A stretch of DNA of 64,000 nucleotides from Synechococcus sp. A10-1-5-1 (GCF_023115425.1 NZ_CP096032.1:496001-560000), one strand, 5' to 3'; counted from the stretch's first letter, positions 37,327 to 45,348 are shown. Notes: generated by a model from the letters alone, not told the origin. Numbers and translations: made by a program.

Positions 37327-37602
37327 TTACGAAGCTCCTGACTTTTGACCAATCGGCCTACCCCCATTGCAGAAATTGGCTGCAATGGCATCGGCGTGCT
37401 GCCTGAGCTGCGGCCTGCTTTCGATGAGGTAGCTGAGGCTGATGTCATAACAACGGCTCCAACGATCAGCCTGTCGCCCGAGCGATGCCAAGGACAGGGC
37501 GCCTGAGACCGCACAGACCGCCCCCACCCCGGCGAGGACAGGGAACAAATGGGCATTCAGCATCTCCCGAACACCTCGCTGACTCTCAACTGACGGGGAC
37601 AT
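37327..37602 (-). CDS. Small single-span membrane protein
   Basis: 91 residues from ATG 37602. One hydrophobic segment (about 18-38, FPVLAGVGAVCAVSGALSL) followed by a soluble tail with SLSYLIESRPQLRQHADAIAANFCNGGRPI. Probably a membrane-tethered cytoplasmic or lumenal domain. Not recognised. Divergent from the next gene (37701). Confidence 0.55.
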   Translation of the reverse strand: MSPSVESQRGVREMLNAHLFPVLAGVGAVCAVSGALSLASLGRQADRWSRCYDISLSYLIESRPQLRQHADAIAANFCNGGRPIGQKSGAS

Positions 37603-37700
37603 CGAAGACCTCAGTGGCGAAACGACGCTGTCTGCTGACCCAAGCAGCCACACCGACGAGCCCAGCAGGCTTAACGTTACTTAACAGAAGCGTGCGCACG

Positions 37701-37898
37701 GTGGCCCAGCCCAGCTCCCTCTCACTGGAATCCAACTTTGAACTCGAGCGCATCAAGCGCTCCATCGATGCCATGGATGATCTGGAGCTGCTCAAGCACC
37801 TCGCCAAGCAGATGGCCGAGATGATGCACGCCCAGAAGCACGTCACCAAGCAGCTGATTGGTTCTCGCAAGCGCCAAAGCTTTGGTTTCGACGCCTAG
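37701..37898 (+). CDS. Small conserved cyanobacterial protein
   Basis: 65 residues from GTG 37701; GTG 37692 is also possible. Entirely helical: FELERIKRSIDAMDDLELLKHLAKQMAEMMHAQKHVTKQLIG. The ERIKRSIDAMDDxxEL pattern with repeated K-x-M-x-M/L spacing is familiar from short cyanobacterial proteins of unknown function. The frame continues upstream without good starts. It ends 3 bases from the convergent 56-residue ORF. Confidence 0.6.
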   Translation: MAQPSSLSLESNFELERIKRSIDAMDDLELLKHLAKQMAEMMHAQKHVTKQLIGSRKRQSFGFDA

Positions 37899-37901
37899 CC
37901 G

Positions 37902-38072
37902 TCAACCCGGAGCGGTAGCGGAAAGCAGGTCCAAGGCAACGGCGACCTGCTCGAGCAGCTCGCAACAGCGCTCGTACTGATGATCAGGGCTGAGGCTGAC
38001 CGGCAGGGTCTCAATCATGTCGGCCAACTCCCTGGTGCGCACGGCCAACAGGTTGGTGGAAAGAACGGCCAT
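37902..38072 (-). CDS. Small conserved hypothetical protein
   Basis: 56 residues from ATG 38072. Helical, with VRTRELADMIETLPVSLSPDHQYERCCELLEQVAVALDLL; the CC pair and the SPDHQYERC block look conserved-protein-like. The open frame runs on upstream to 38390, but only by reading through the antisense of tRNA-Ser, so the ATG start is the sensible one. Confidence 0.58.
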   Translation of the reverse strand: MAVLSTNLLAVRTRELADMIETLPVSLSPDHQYERCCELLEQVAVALDLLSATAPG

Positions 38073-38199
38073 CGATCTCGCGACCTCTCGATCGCTGCGC
38101 TCTAAACCAACCTTGCAAATTGGTCTCACTGGTCTCTCCCCTGAGACAGCGCAAGCGTCCCGCCCCATGGAACAATGAATCCGACCCAAGGTCGTCCCT

Positions 38200-38284
38200 G
38201 GAGGGGTGGTCGAGTGGTTGATGGCTCCGGTCTTGAAAACCGGCGAAGTGAAAGCTTCCGTGGGTTCGAATCCCACCCCCTCCG
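38200..38284 (+). tRNA. tRNA-Ser(UGA)
   Basis: 85 nt. Acceptor stem GGAGGGG/CCCCTCC with G discriminator at 38284, anticodon stem CCGGT (38227-38231)/ACCGG with loop CTTGAAA and anticodon TGA at 38234-38236, a long variable arm (class II, as required for Ser), and T loop GGTTCGAATCC. CCA is not encoded. A run of six T follows at once. Decodes UCA and, with wobble, other UCN codons. Confidence 0.97.
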
Positions 38285-38519
38285 CTTTTTCAACCCGGCC
38301 AGCAGAGCGTCCAGGGCTGACAGCCGCTAGCTCAGGGCTCAAGCGCATTAAGCATCTTGCCGAGCCCCTTACCGGTTGCAAGTGAGACAAGAGAATCTCA
38401 AGATTTCAGTTGCGCGGTCCGTCACAGTCGCCGCTCCGTCCAACTGCCAAAACGGCAATATTCGCCACACTCTTGATCGCTCAGGCTCGCTTCGATGGTG
38501 TTCCAGCGAACACTCTTCC

Positions 38520-38711
38520 GTGCGCTACGAACCTGGCACCAGCGAATGCCGCGTTTTGATCAACAGCAAGGACCAGATCGAAACCATGCTCTTGACCTTG
38601 AGCAAACTGGACAACACCGAGGCCGTTCGTGAGCAATTGCGCTCCGTCCACGCCCAGCTCGAGGCCCTGCACGATCAAGTGAGAGAACAGCGCAGTTCCG
38701 TTCCTGCCTGA
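38520..38711 (+). CDS. Small hypothetical protein
   Basis: 63 residues from GTG 38520. The sequence CRVLINSKDQIETMLLTLSKLDNTEAVREQLRSVHAQLEALHDQVREQ suggests a short strand then a coiled-coil helix. The frame extends upstream to 38376 with poor composition. No recognised family. Confidence 0.5.
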   Translation: MRYEPGTSECRVLINSKDQIETMLLTLSKLDNTEAVREQLRSVHAQLEALHDQVREQRSSVPA

Positions 38712-38753
38712 GCGTTGCTCTAATCGAAGTAGACCTTCGCCTCGGCCGCTGCC

Positions 38754-39101
38754 ATGGCAGCCGTTTCCTCGTCCAGCCGACTGCTGATCCTGCTGACCCT
38801 TCTGAGTGGGATCAGCGGAGTCAGCGCGGCCCAAGAGGTGACCTTGATCCCGCAGCAGCCCATCGAACAGGCCGATGCCAGTTTGCAGCGGGATGGTTGG
38901 CAGCCCGTCAAGGGACTGGCGCCAGAGCCCATGGACCGGCAGCTGGCTGGCAATCGACTCCCAAGCTTGAGTGCGTGCTCAGGCACAGGCCAGGGCTTTT
39001 GCCGCTACGACTACCAGCGGGGAGTCGAAACCCTCGCCGTCATTACCGTTCCAGGACCTCAAGCACAGGGCTTGGTCCTGCAGTGGTTCCGGGGGCGATG
39101 A
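38754..39101 (+). CDS. Small secreted protein
   Basis: 115 residues. A clear signal peptide (RLLILLTLLSGISGVSA, cleavage near SAAQE), then a mature domain of about 88 residues with two cysteines (SACSGTGQGFCRYDYQ) that could form a disulfide, and a VETLAVITVPG strand. No known family. The 37-residue membrane ORF begins 24 bases later. Confidence 0.6.
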   Translation: MAAVSSSSRLLILLTLLSGISGVSAAQEVTLIPQQPIEQADASLQRDGWQPVKGLAPEPMDRQLAGNRLPSLSACSGTGQGFCRYDYQRGVETLAVITVPGPQAQGLVLQWFRGR

Positions 39102-39125
39102 TGCCCCTGCGCACCAAGAGCAACC

Positions 39126-39239
39126 GTGTTTGAGAACGACAAGCGTCCGCCCTGGTTGAACTGGGTGTTCCTCGGGATCTTCCTGTGGAGCTCCTGGCAG
39201 CTCGCAGGCTTCTGGTTCCAGCAGCTCCACGGCGGCTAA
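39126..39239 (+). CDS. 37-residue tryptophan-rich membrane peptide
   Basis: GTG 39126 to TAA 39239. Short basic/proline start (NDKRPPW) then a hydrophobic span LNWVFLGIFLWSSWQLAGFWF with six tryptophans in total. An AGAG-like ribosome binding site lies 8-10 bases before the GTG. Small single-span proteins of this kind occur beside photosynthetic complexes, but no specific identity is claimed. It ends one base before the convergent hydrolase remnant. Confidence 0.5.
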   Translation: MFENDKRPPWLNWVFLGIFLWSSWQLAGFWFQQLHGG

Positions 39240-39240
39240 C

Positions 39241-39816
39241 TCAGGAGCGATCCAACAGCTCCGAGACATCGCCTGTCAGCGCAGGGGACTGAACATTGAG
39301 CCGGCGCATGGCTCCACCAGCCCTGAAATTCAAACGGCTCAGCTCCACCCAGATCGGATAGGGATTGCGGGCCAGCTGAAAGGCATAGCTGCCCTGATCG
39401 ACGTTGGCGAAGTTGTCGAGCACAAACTCGGCCATCCGCAGGTTTGAGATCACGGGCTTAGCGCTGCTGGCTGAGCCGTAATCACTGCCAGAGAGATAGA
39501 GCAGGTTGACATTCAGGCCCCGTTCATTGAGGCCATCGGCGAGCACCGTCCCCACACTCATCACGCCAACGCTGCCGTGCTTCACGCGCCAGCGTTTGGC
39601 GTTCGGAACACTGGTGCTGACCAAGCCGCCAGCCTCGAGGCCGCGGGGCCGCAGCACCAGGGCAGCCTGGTCATCGAGGTAGAGGTCCATCGTGCGTCCC
39701 ACCACGACCGACTGACCGTTGCTGTTGGAGAGCACACGGCTACAGGCATGGACAGCAGCAGGGCTGAGGACTCCAAGTAAAACCAGAGCCAAGGGCCAAA
39801 GCCGGCGTGTCGTCAT
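39241..39816 (-). pseudogene. Choloylglycine-hydrolase (linear amide C-N hydrolase) relative with internal deletion
   Basis: 191 residues against about 330-360 for the family. N-terminal signal peptide followed by the Ntn cysteine (VHACSRVL), then VVVGRTMDL and DGLNERGL, all conserved and in order. After LDNFANVDQ the sequence jumps to SYAFQLARNPYPIWVELSRLNFRAGG, the extreme C-terminus of the family. The roughly 150-170 residues that would hold the second catalytic asparagine (in the TNSP motif) and arginine are gone. The join is near 39390-39402 and in frame. Either a degraded gene or an assembly deletion, like others in this window. Confidence 0.72.
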
Positions 39817-39863
39817 GGGGAAGAGCGATCGAAGCGCTCTCCACAGGATGCTCAGAACGCTGC

Positions 39864-40259
39864 TCAGCGGCGACGTTTTGCCTGGGCCGTTTTGGGGGCT
39901 GGGGCCACCACGGCTCGCACAAAACGCACCAAGCCACCCAGCAAACAGAGCAGCGCCAACAGGGCCAGGCCACCCAAGAGCAGCACGCCAAGCAGCTGCA
40001 GGACACCCATCAACAGCTGAGAAAGGCCTCCGATCAGGTGGGCCAAGGCGGTGCTCACCAAGAGCAGGCTGTCGAGGTCAATCAGCTGCGGGAGCTGGAG
40101 CAACAACACCAGCAAACCGACGCCGCCGGCCATCATCAGGACCGCCTCAAGGATCAGCCTTGAACGCCTCTTGGGTTTGCGCTTGCGAAACACGGGGCGC
40201 TGCCGCTCAGCCGCGCCCGCTCCGCTACTCACCACCCGCAAACGCCGTTGCCGTGTCAT
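39864..40259 (-). CDS. Small membrane protein with basic ends
   Basis: 131 residues. Basic N-terminus (KRKPKRRSR), two or three hydrophobic segments (about 36-61 and 72-118, very leucine-rich: LSQLLMGVLQLLGVLLLGGLALLALLCLLGGL), and a basic tail (KTAQAKRRR). Function unknown. Its ATG overlaps the stop of the upstream ORF by 4 bases, so the two are co-translated. Confidence 0.65.
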   Translation of the reverse strand: MTRQRRLRVVSSGAGAAERQRPVFRKRKPKRRSRLILEAVLMMAGGVGLLVLLLQLPQLIDLDSLLLVSTALAHLIGGLSQLLMGVLQLLGVLLLGGLALLALLCLLGGLVRFVRAVVAPAPKTAQAKRRR

Positions 40260-40504
40260 GACTCCAGCTGGTGTCCGGCTCCGCGCATCCAGCGTTCAAA
40301 TTCGACCAGGACCAAGTCGTTGGGGCAGTCCACCAGGCTCAGATCACCAACCGTGCAATCCCCCTGGCCGCCGTGGTGCAAGGAGATGTGAAAGTCAGGA
40401 CCACTTAGACCACAGACTTCCGGATCGCTGCGCACGACCACATCAAGGCTGGCACCAAGACGGGCGACGCGACGACGCAATTCCGACCAGCTCAATGCGC
40501 TCAT
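40256..40504 (-). CDS. Small hypothetical protein
   Basis: 82 residues. Soluble; WSELRRRVARLGASLDVVVRSDPEVCGLSGPDFHISLHHGG, then DCTVGDLSLVDCPNDLVLVEFERWM. Three cysteines and several histidines, but no clear motif. Four-base ATGA overlap with the next membrane protein gene, and 36 bases from the DUF4335 stop upstream, so all may be one operon. Confidence 0.6.
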   Translation of the reverse strand: MSALSWSELRRRVARLGASLDVVVRSDPEVCGLSGPDFHISLHHGGQGDCTVGDLSLVDCPNDLVLVEFERWMRGAGHQLES

Positions 40505-40540
40505 CGCAGTACTGCAAGTGTGGGGTGATTCAAAAGGACG

Positions 40541-41137
40541 TCAACCGCCCTTGGCCGGGGGAGCCAGCTCGGGGACAGTCTCAGACGCCGGCTTCGGCGT
40601 CGGCAGCATCGCGATCAAGGCAGCACTGACCGCAACTGCCACGACCCCGGTCAGCGGAGCGGCGATCCGTCGCAGCAACGGTTGGCGATGGCGCAGTTCC
40701 TTGCGCGCCAGGGGCAGAAGCGGTGGCGCCTCAAAGGGAAGGGCCAGCCGGGAATCCAAACGGAGCTGATCGAGGCAGCGCACCAAGTCCGAGAGTTCGG
40801 CGTCATCAAGACGCAGGGTCAAGGGCGGCGTATTCGGCTGGCTGCTGCGCAACTCCAACTGATGGCAGCCATCTCCTGGGGCAATGGCCACCGGTGCATC
40901 GGCGGCTCCGAAAGCCTTGGGAACGCCGCTGAGAAGATGCCGGGCATAGGGGATCACGGCGAAGAGCAAAGCCTGCAGGTGTTCCCGCTGGCCCTCCAGT
41001 TCGGTGTGGCCCGCCAGGCCCATCGTGAAGCCGGTCAGGATGCCGATGGTGCTCGAGGACTGTCCGGCGGAGAGATCCGGCAGGCCCTCGACGATGAGAC
41101 GGCAGCTGGTTTGTTCGTAGCGAGTCGTGAGTTTCAT
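40541..41137 (-). CDS. DUF4335 family protein
   Basis: 198 residues from ATG 41137. The start KLTTRYEQTSCRLIVEGLPDL, the SSSTIGILTGF segment and a C-terminal hydrophobic anchor (IAAPLTGVVAVAVSAALIAML) then a proline-rich tail are the layout of cyanobacterial DUF4335. Role unknown. In picocyanobacteria it lies next to DUF3038, as here: the DUF3038 stop at 41146 is 8 bases before this start. Confidence 0.82.
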   Translation of the reverse strand: MKLTTRYEQTSCRLIVEGLPDLSAGQSSSTIGILTGFTMGLAGHTELEGQREHLQALLFAVIPYARHLLSGVPKAFGAADAPVAIAPGDGCHQLELRSSQPNTPPLTLRLDDAELSDLVRCLDQLRLDSRLALPFEAPPLLPLARKELRHRQPLLRRIAAPLTGVVAVAVSAALIAMLPTPKPASETVPELAPPAKGG

Positions 41138-41145
41138 CTCGGTGA

Positions 41146-41815
41146 TCAAACAGCTGCATCAAGAAGGCTGGCGCGCAGGCGCTCAAAGCCGCCCTCACCA
41201 GCGCAGAGCGCCATGGACTGCACCAGTTCACGGCTCAGAGCAGGTCCCTCCAAAGGATCGAGCAAACGCTGGACTCCGCCCCGCCTGGGGTTCAGGCGCT
41301 CAAGCACCAACTCCCTCAGACGCGACCGGAAGAGATCCCAACGCTGCTCATTGAGATCAGGGGGCTCCGCCGAAGAAAGCAGGGTCCGCAGCATCGGATA
41401 GAGACGCTCAGAGAGGGCCGTCAGGATGCGGATTAAGGCATCCGTCTCCTCCGGCTTGAGCGATGCCCGGCGGGTGTTGCGGCGGAGCGGGTTGCTGCAA
41501 CGGCGCTTCCAGAGCTCAACCCGGTTGGGGAAGAGGACGCTCAGAGAGGGCCGTCAGGATGCGGATTAAGGCATCCGTCTCCTCCGGCTTGAGCGATGCC
41601 CGGCGGGTGTTGCGGCGGAGCGGGTTGCTGCAACGGCGCTTCCAGAGCTCAACCCGGTTGGGGAAGAGGTCGGTGAAACCCATCTCTTCGCTCAGCCAGA
41701 CCATGGCCTCCCCACCGTTGAGATCCAACGCTTCTGCGCAGAGAAGCATCAGATCCAGGCGCTCGATCCCGCGGCGGGACAAGGGGGTTTGCACGCTCGC
41801 AGGGGCTTCGGCCAT
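41146..41815 (-). pseudogene. DUF3038 gene interrupted by a 133-bp tandem duplication
   Basis: The N-terminal part reads from ATG 41815 ([12 protein letters not shown], ...[28 protein letters not shown]) to about 41537, and the C-terminal part (LLSSAEPPDLNEQRWDLFRSRL ... ERLRASLLDAAV) from about 41530 to 41146. Between them the stretch 41404-41536 occurs twice in a row; 133 is not a multiple of 3, so the frame breaks and the N-terminal part ends at 41516 after LSERPLPQPG. Without the duplication the two parts join into a normal DUF3038 protein of about 180 residues. It precedes DUF4335 and is divergent from apt. Confidence 0.8.
41404..41669. repeat. 133-bp tandem direct duplication
   Basis: Bases 41404-41536 and 41537-41669 look identical by eye. 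The two other copies of this sequence in the window (near 42745 and 43100) contain it once. The junction has a short GAG microhomology. Confidence 0.9.
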
Positions 41816-41854
41816 GGCTGCGATACTGCCAGCACTGGCGCTGATTCGTCGACC

Positions 41855-42378
41855 ATGGGCTCTATCAATCTGCGTCACCTGGTCCGGGAAATCCCCGACT
41901 TCCCTCAGCCCGGATCCTCTTTCGCGACATCATCCCCCTGATGCGCCAGCCCGACGCCTGGCAGGAGGTGATGCGCCAGCTTGGGGAGGTCTGTGACCGG
42001 CTGCAGCCCGATCTGATCGTCGGCATCGAATCCCGCGGCTTCATCGTTGGCACAGCCCTGGCCACTGCAAAAACCATTGGTTTCAGCCCAGTTCGCAAAC
42101 CCGGCAAACTGCCCGGCCAGGTGATCGGCGTCGACTACAGCCTCGAATACGGCACCGACCGGCTCGAAATCGTGCCCGATGGCTTTGAGAACAGCCCGCG
42201 GGTGCTGATTGTGGATGACCTCCTGGCCACGGGCGGCACCGCCGCGGCTTGCGCCGAGTTGGTGCAACAAGTCGGCGGGCAACTGGTGGGCTTCTCGTTT
42301 GTGGTGGAACTGGCTGATCTCGGCGGCCAAGGCAAACTTCCGGCCGGGGTCCCCGTGGACTCCCTGATCGTCTACTGA
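41855..42378 (+). pseudogene. apt: Adenine phosphoribosyltransferase, copy 1, one-base frameshift
   Basis: Apt salvages adenine to AMP with PRPP. Start [20 protein letters not shown] from ATG 41855, then the frame is lost at 41911-41913: CAGCCCGGATCC here against CAGCCCGGGATCC in copy 2, one G fewer. From 41941 the frame resumes with IESRGF and the PRPP loop [13 protein letters not shown] through VDSLIVY. With the G restored the protein is about 174 residues, normal for Apt. The rest of copy 1 agrees with copy 2 except where copy 2 has its own error. Confidence 0.85.
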
Positions 42379-42388
42379 GATCGGCGCT

Positions 42389-42577
42389 TTAAAGGTGCAG
42401 GTCCTGCCACTGCAGGACTTGATCAAGCTGCTCCAAGCTGATCAAACCAAAACGCCAGAGCACCACCGGCAGCGGGGCCTGCTCCAGCTGCGACTGCTTG
42501 AGCCCCAATCCCAGGGCGTTCTCGCTGAGCCCGAGGCTGCTGCGCAAAAAGCGCAGCAATTCAGGGTGGGGAGCGGG
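42389..42577 (-). pseudogene. DUF2949 gene, 5'-truncated copy
   Basis: The C-terminal part of the DUF2949 gene found intact at 43948-44160. It reads from the stop (TAA at 42389-42391) up to the bases encoding PHPELLRFL, then joins DUF3038 sequence at 42577/42578. The first residues and start codon are missing. Confidence 0.85.
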
Positions 42578-42923
42578 CAGGTCCCTCCAAAGGATCGAGC
42601 AAACGCTGGACTCCGCCCCGCCTGGGGTTCAGGCGCTCAAGCACCAACTCCCTCAGACGCGACCGGAAGAGATCCCAACGCTGCTCATTGAGATCAGGGG
42701 GCTCCGCCGAAGAAAGCAGGGTCCGCAGCATCGGATAGAGACGCTCAGAGAGGGCCGTCAGGATGCGGATTAAGGCATCCGTCTCCTCCGGCTTGAGCGA
42801 TGCCCGGCGGGTGTTGCGGCGGAGCGGGTTGCTGCAACGGCGCTTCCAGAGCTCAACCCGGTTGGGGAAGAGGTCGGTGAAACCCATCTCTTCGCTCAGC
42901 CAGACCATGGCCTCCCCACCGTT
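42578..42923 (-). pseudogene. Isolated internal fragment of DUF3038
   Basis: 346 bases equal to the middle of DUF3038 (single copy of the 133-bp segment), reading from VWLSEEMGF through LLDPLEGPA. It is bounded by two sharp joins: to DUF2949 sequence at 42577/42578 and to the third DUF3038 copy at 42923/42924. No start or stop of its own. Confidence 0.85.
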
Positions 42924-43374
42924 GGCTCAGAGCAGGTCCCTCCAAAGGATCGAGCAAACGCTGGACTCCGCCCGCCCTGGGGTTCAGGCGCTCAAGCACC
43001 AACTCCCTCAGACGCGACCGGAAGAGATCCCAACGCTGCTCATTGAGATCAGGGGGCTCCGCCGAAGAAAGCAGGGTCCGCAGCATCGGATAGAGACGCT
43101 CAGAGAGGGCCGTCAGGATGCGGATTAAGGCATCCGTCTCCTCCGGCTTGAGCGATGCCCGGCGGGTGTTGCGGCGGAGCGGGTTGCTGCAACGGCGCTT
43201 CCAGAGCTCAACCCGGTTGGGGAAGAGGTCGGTGAAACCCATCTCTTCGCTCAGCCAGACCATGGCCTCCCCACCGTTGAGATCCAACGCTTCTGCGCAG
43301 AGAAGCATCAGATCCAGGCGCTCGATCCCGCGGCGGGACAAGGGGGTTTGCACGCTCGCAGGGGCTTCGGCCAT
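42924..43374 (-). pseudogene. DUF3038 gene, copy lacking the C-terminus
   Basis: Starts at ATG 43374 ([11 protein letters not shown]) and reads in one frame through LLDPLEGPALS, then runs over the join at 42924 into unrelated frame. About 28 C-terminal residues present in the 41146 copy are missing. One small difference from the first copy: CCGCCCGCCC here versus CCGCCCCGCC, giving NPRAGG in place of NPRRGG, two compensating C-run indels. Confidence 0.85.
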
Positions 43375-43413
43375 GGCTGCGATACTGCCAGCACTGGCGC
43401 TGATTCGTCGACC

Positions 43414-43937
43414 ATGGGCTCTATCAATCTGCGTCACCTGGTCCGGGAAATCCCCGACTTCCCTCAGCCCGGGATCCTCTTTCGCGACATCATCCCCCTG
43501 ATGCGCCAGCCCGACGCCTGGCAGGAGGTGATGCGCCAGCTTGGGAGGTCTGTGACCGGCTGCAGCCCGATCTGATCGTCGGCATCGAATCCCGCGGCTT
43601 CATCGTTGGCACAGCCCTGGCCACTGCAAAAACCATTGGTTTCAGCCCAGTTCGCAAACCCGGCAAACTGCCCGGCCAGGTGATCGGCGTCGACTACAGC
43701 CTCGAATACGGCACCGACCGGCTCGAAATCGTGCCCGATGGCTTTGAGAACAGCCCGCGGGTGCTGATTGTGGATGACCTCCTGGCCACGGGCGGCACCG
43801 CCGCGGCTTGCGCCGAGTTGGTGCAACAAGTCGGCGGGCAACTGGTGGGCTTCTCGTTTGTGGTGGAACTGGCTGATCTCGGCGGCCAAGGCAAACTTCC
43901 GGCCGGGGTCCCCGTGGACTCCCTGATCGTCTACTGA
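43414..43937 (+). pseudogene. apt: Adenine phosphoribosyltransferase, copy 2, one-base frameshift
   Basis: Same gene as at 41855. ATG 43414; here the early G run is intact, so the frame reads [31 protein letters not shown], but at 43543-43545 TTGGGAGG replaces TTGGGGAGG, losing one G and the frame. The remaining [13 protein letters not shown] to VDSLIVY is intact in another frame. Each copy is right exactly where the other is wrong. Confidence 0.85.
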
Positions 43938-43947
43938 GATCGGCGCT

Positions 43948-44160
43948 TTAAAGGTGCAGGTCCTGCCACTGCAGGACTTGATCAAGCTGCTCCAAGCTGA
44001 TCAAACCAAAACGCCAGAGCACCACCGGCAGCGGGGCCTGCTCCAGCTGCGACTGCTTGAGCCCCAATCCCAGGGCGTTCTCGCTGAGCCCGAGGCTGCT
44101 GCGCAAAAAGCGCAGCAATTCAGGGTGGGGAGCGGGTTGCGGCGAGGTGCAGATGACCAT
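43948..44160 (-). CDS. DUF2949 family protein
   Basis: 70 residues from ATG 44160. PELLRFLRSSLGLSENALGLGLKQSQLEQAPLPVVLWRFGLISLEQLDQVLQW matches the cyanobacterial DUF2949 pattern (LLRFL, ALxLGLKQS, LPxxLWxxGLISLEQLD). A small helical protein of unknown role. It follows the FAD monooxygenase (stop at 44174) on the same strand by 13 bases. Confidence 0.82.
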   Translation of the reverse strand: MVICTSPQPAPHPELLRFLRSSLGLSENALGLGLKQSQLEQAPLPVVLWRFGLISLEQLDQVLQWQDLHL

Positions 44161-44173
44161 GCCGCCATCCTGC

Positions 44174-45334
44174 TCAGCCCCGCCAGAGGCGGCAAGGCCC
44201 CTCGCTCATCGCCCGCAGGCTGAGCTGACGCATCCATCCCCAACGGCCCAGGGCCTGCAGGGCAAAGCGCCGCAGCACCAGGAGCGGCGCAAAACGGTTG
44301 GAAAACAGGCGCACCAGGGCATCGGTGGCCAGCAGCACCAGGGCGATATCGAGAACGCGCGAGCGGCCGTAGGCGCCAGGCAGTGCCCGAGGCCGCAGCC
44401 GCCCCGACGCGCAGCGCCGGGCCAAGCAATGCAGCTCATCGACATCACGCCAGCAGAGGTTCAGGCCCTGGCCGCCGACGGGGTGACAGCGATGGGCCAC
44501 CTCACCCACGACCACGGTCGAGCGGCGGGCCAAAGGCCAGGCCCACTCCAGAGCCACGGGGAAAGCCTTGGGTTGATCCAGCAGGACCTCCGCTTGCAGC
44601 TCCTCGGGCAAGGCGCCGCTGAGGGCATCGAGAAATGCCACAGCATCGAGCTGCTCCAGCTGGCGCAAGCGCTGCAGCGGTGCACTCCACACCAACTGGA
44701 ACGCGTCCGCCCCCAGGGGGAGCACCGCAAAGGGACCTTCCGGACGAAACAGCTCCCAGGCCTGATCAGGGGCTGAGCCGCGCAGTCGCACCTGCACCGT
44801 CAGACATCCCTGGCGATAGGGCCAGGCCCAGTGCCCAATCCGCGCGGCCTGACGGGTGGCCGAGCGGTGACCATCCGCTGCCACCACCAGATCCAAACCG
44901 GCGGTGACTGGCGCGGGGAGCATCCCCAGGCGATCGGTAATGGAGTCTTGGCGTTGAACCGCCGCCAGCAGGACCTGCATCAAGGCGCGGTGCTGCAGGA
45001 TCCATCCCACGGGCTGATCACCCTCCCCCAGCCAGGACAGATCACTCGCCGTAAACGGGACCTGAAGGTGGGTGGCCCGGTCACAGAGCTCCAGCCGCCG
45101 AAACGGGGCCAGGGCTGGAAGCAGCTCATCCCAAAGCCCCAGCCGTTGCAGCAGATCCCGGCTGGAATGGGTCAGGGCATAGGCCCGATTCCGACCTTGA
45201 AGCGCGGCGGCTTCGAGCGGATCGCAGAGGTCCACCTGCCAGCCCGCATCCGCCAAAGCCAGGGCCGTTAGAGCCCCAGTGGGCCCGGCGCCATTCACCC
45301 GAGCGCGCAGGGTTGAACGCTTTGTGAGGGGCAC
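44174..45334 (-). CDS. UbiH/COQ6-type FAD-dependent monooxygenase
   Basis: 386 residues from GTG 45334, the start that leaves the FAD loop near the N-terminus. NGAGPTGALTALALADAGW (near residue 13) is the dinucleotide-binding GxGxxG; VVAADGHRSATRQ is the DG motif; VVVGEVAHRCHPVGGQGLNLCWRDV is the GD/ribityl motif, with E in place of the usual D. Relatives hydroxylate quinone precursors (UbiH, UbiF) or other aromatic substrates; cyanobacteria have one with an uncertain role in quinone or tocopherol metabolism. The longer frame to 45454 crosses the neighbouring terminator and was rejected. Confidence 0.82.
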   Translation of the reverse strand: MPLTKRSTLRARVNGAGPTGALTALALADAGWQVDLCDPLEAAALQGRNRAYALTHSSRDLLQRLGLWDELLPALAPFRRLELCDRATHLQVPFTASDLSWLGEGDQPVGWILQHRALMQVLLAAVQRQDSITDRLGMLPAPVTAGLDLVVAADGHRSATRQAARIGHWAWPYRQGCLTVQVRLRGSAPDQAWELFRPEGPFAVLPLGADAFQLVWSAPLQRLRQLEQLDAVAFLDALSGALPEELQAEVLLDQPKAFPVALEWAWPLARRSTVVVGEVAHRCHPVGGQGLNLCWRDVDELHCLARRCASGRLRPRALPGAYGRSRVLDIALVLLATDALVRLFSNRFAPLLVLRRFALQALGRWGWMRQLSLRAMSEGPCRLWRG

Positions 45335-45348
45335 AGGGGAAACGGCAC

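Larger units (their letters stand above)
41232..44136. repeat. Segmental duplication DUF3038-apt-DUF2949 (three segments)
   Basis: Segment A 41232-42577, segment B 42578-42923 (part of A), segment C 42924-44136. A and C are the same region, offset 1692 bp before the 133-bp duplication and 1559 bp after it. Differences are single-base changes in G or C runs plus the 133-bp duplication. No transposase, terminal inverted repeats or target duplication at the joins. Confidence 0.9.

Noticed and set aside
37902-38390. A 162-residue minus-strand ORF with a GVGFEPTE...TGAINHSTTP stretch
   Set aside because: That stretch is the antisense of tRNA-Ser, a well-known false translation. Only the 3' part from ATG 38072 is kept.
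41232-44136. Mobile element or composite transposon explaining the apt duplication
   Set aside because: No transposase, inverted repeats or target-site duplication at the joins; the duplicated genes are housekeeping.
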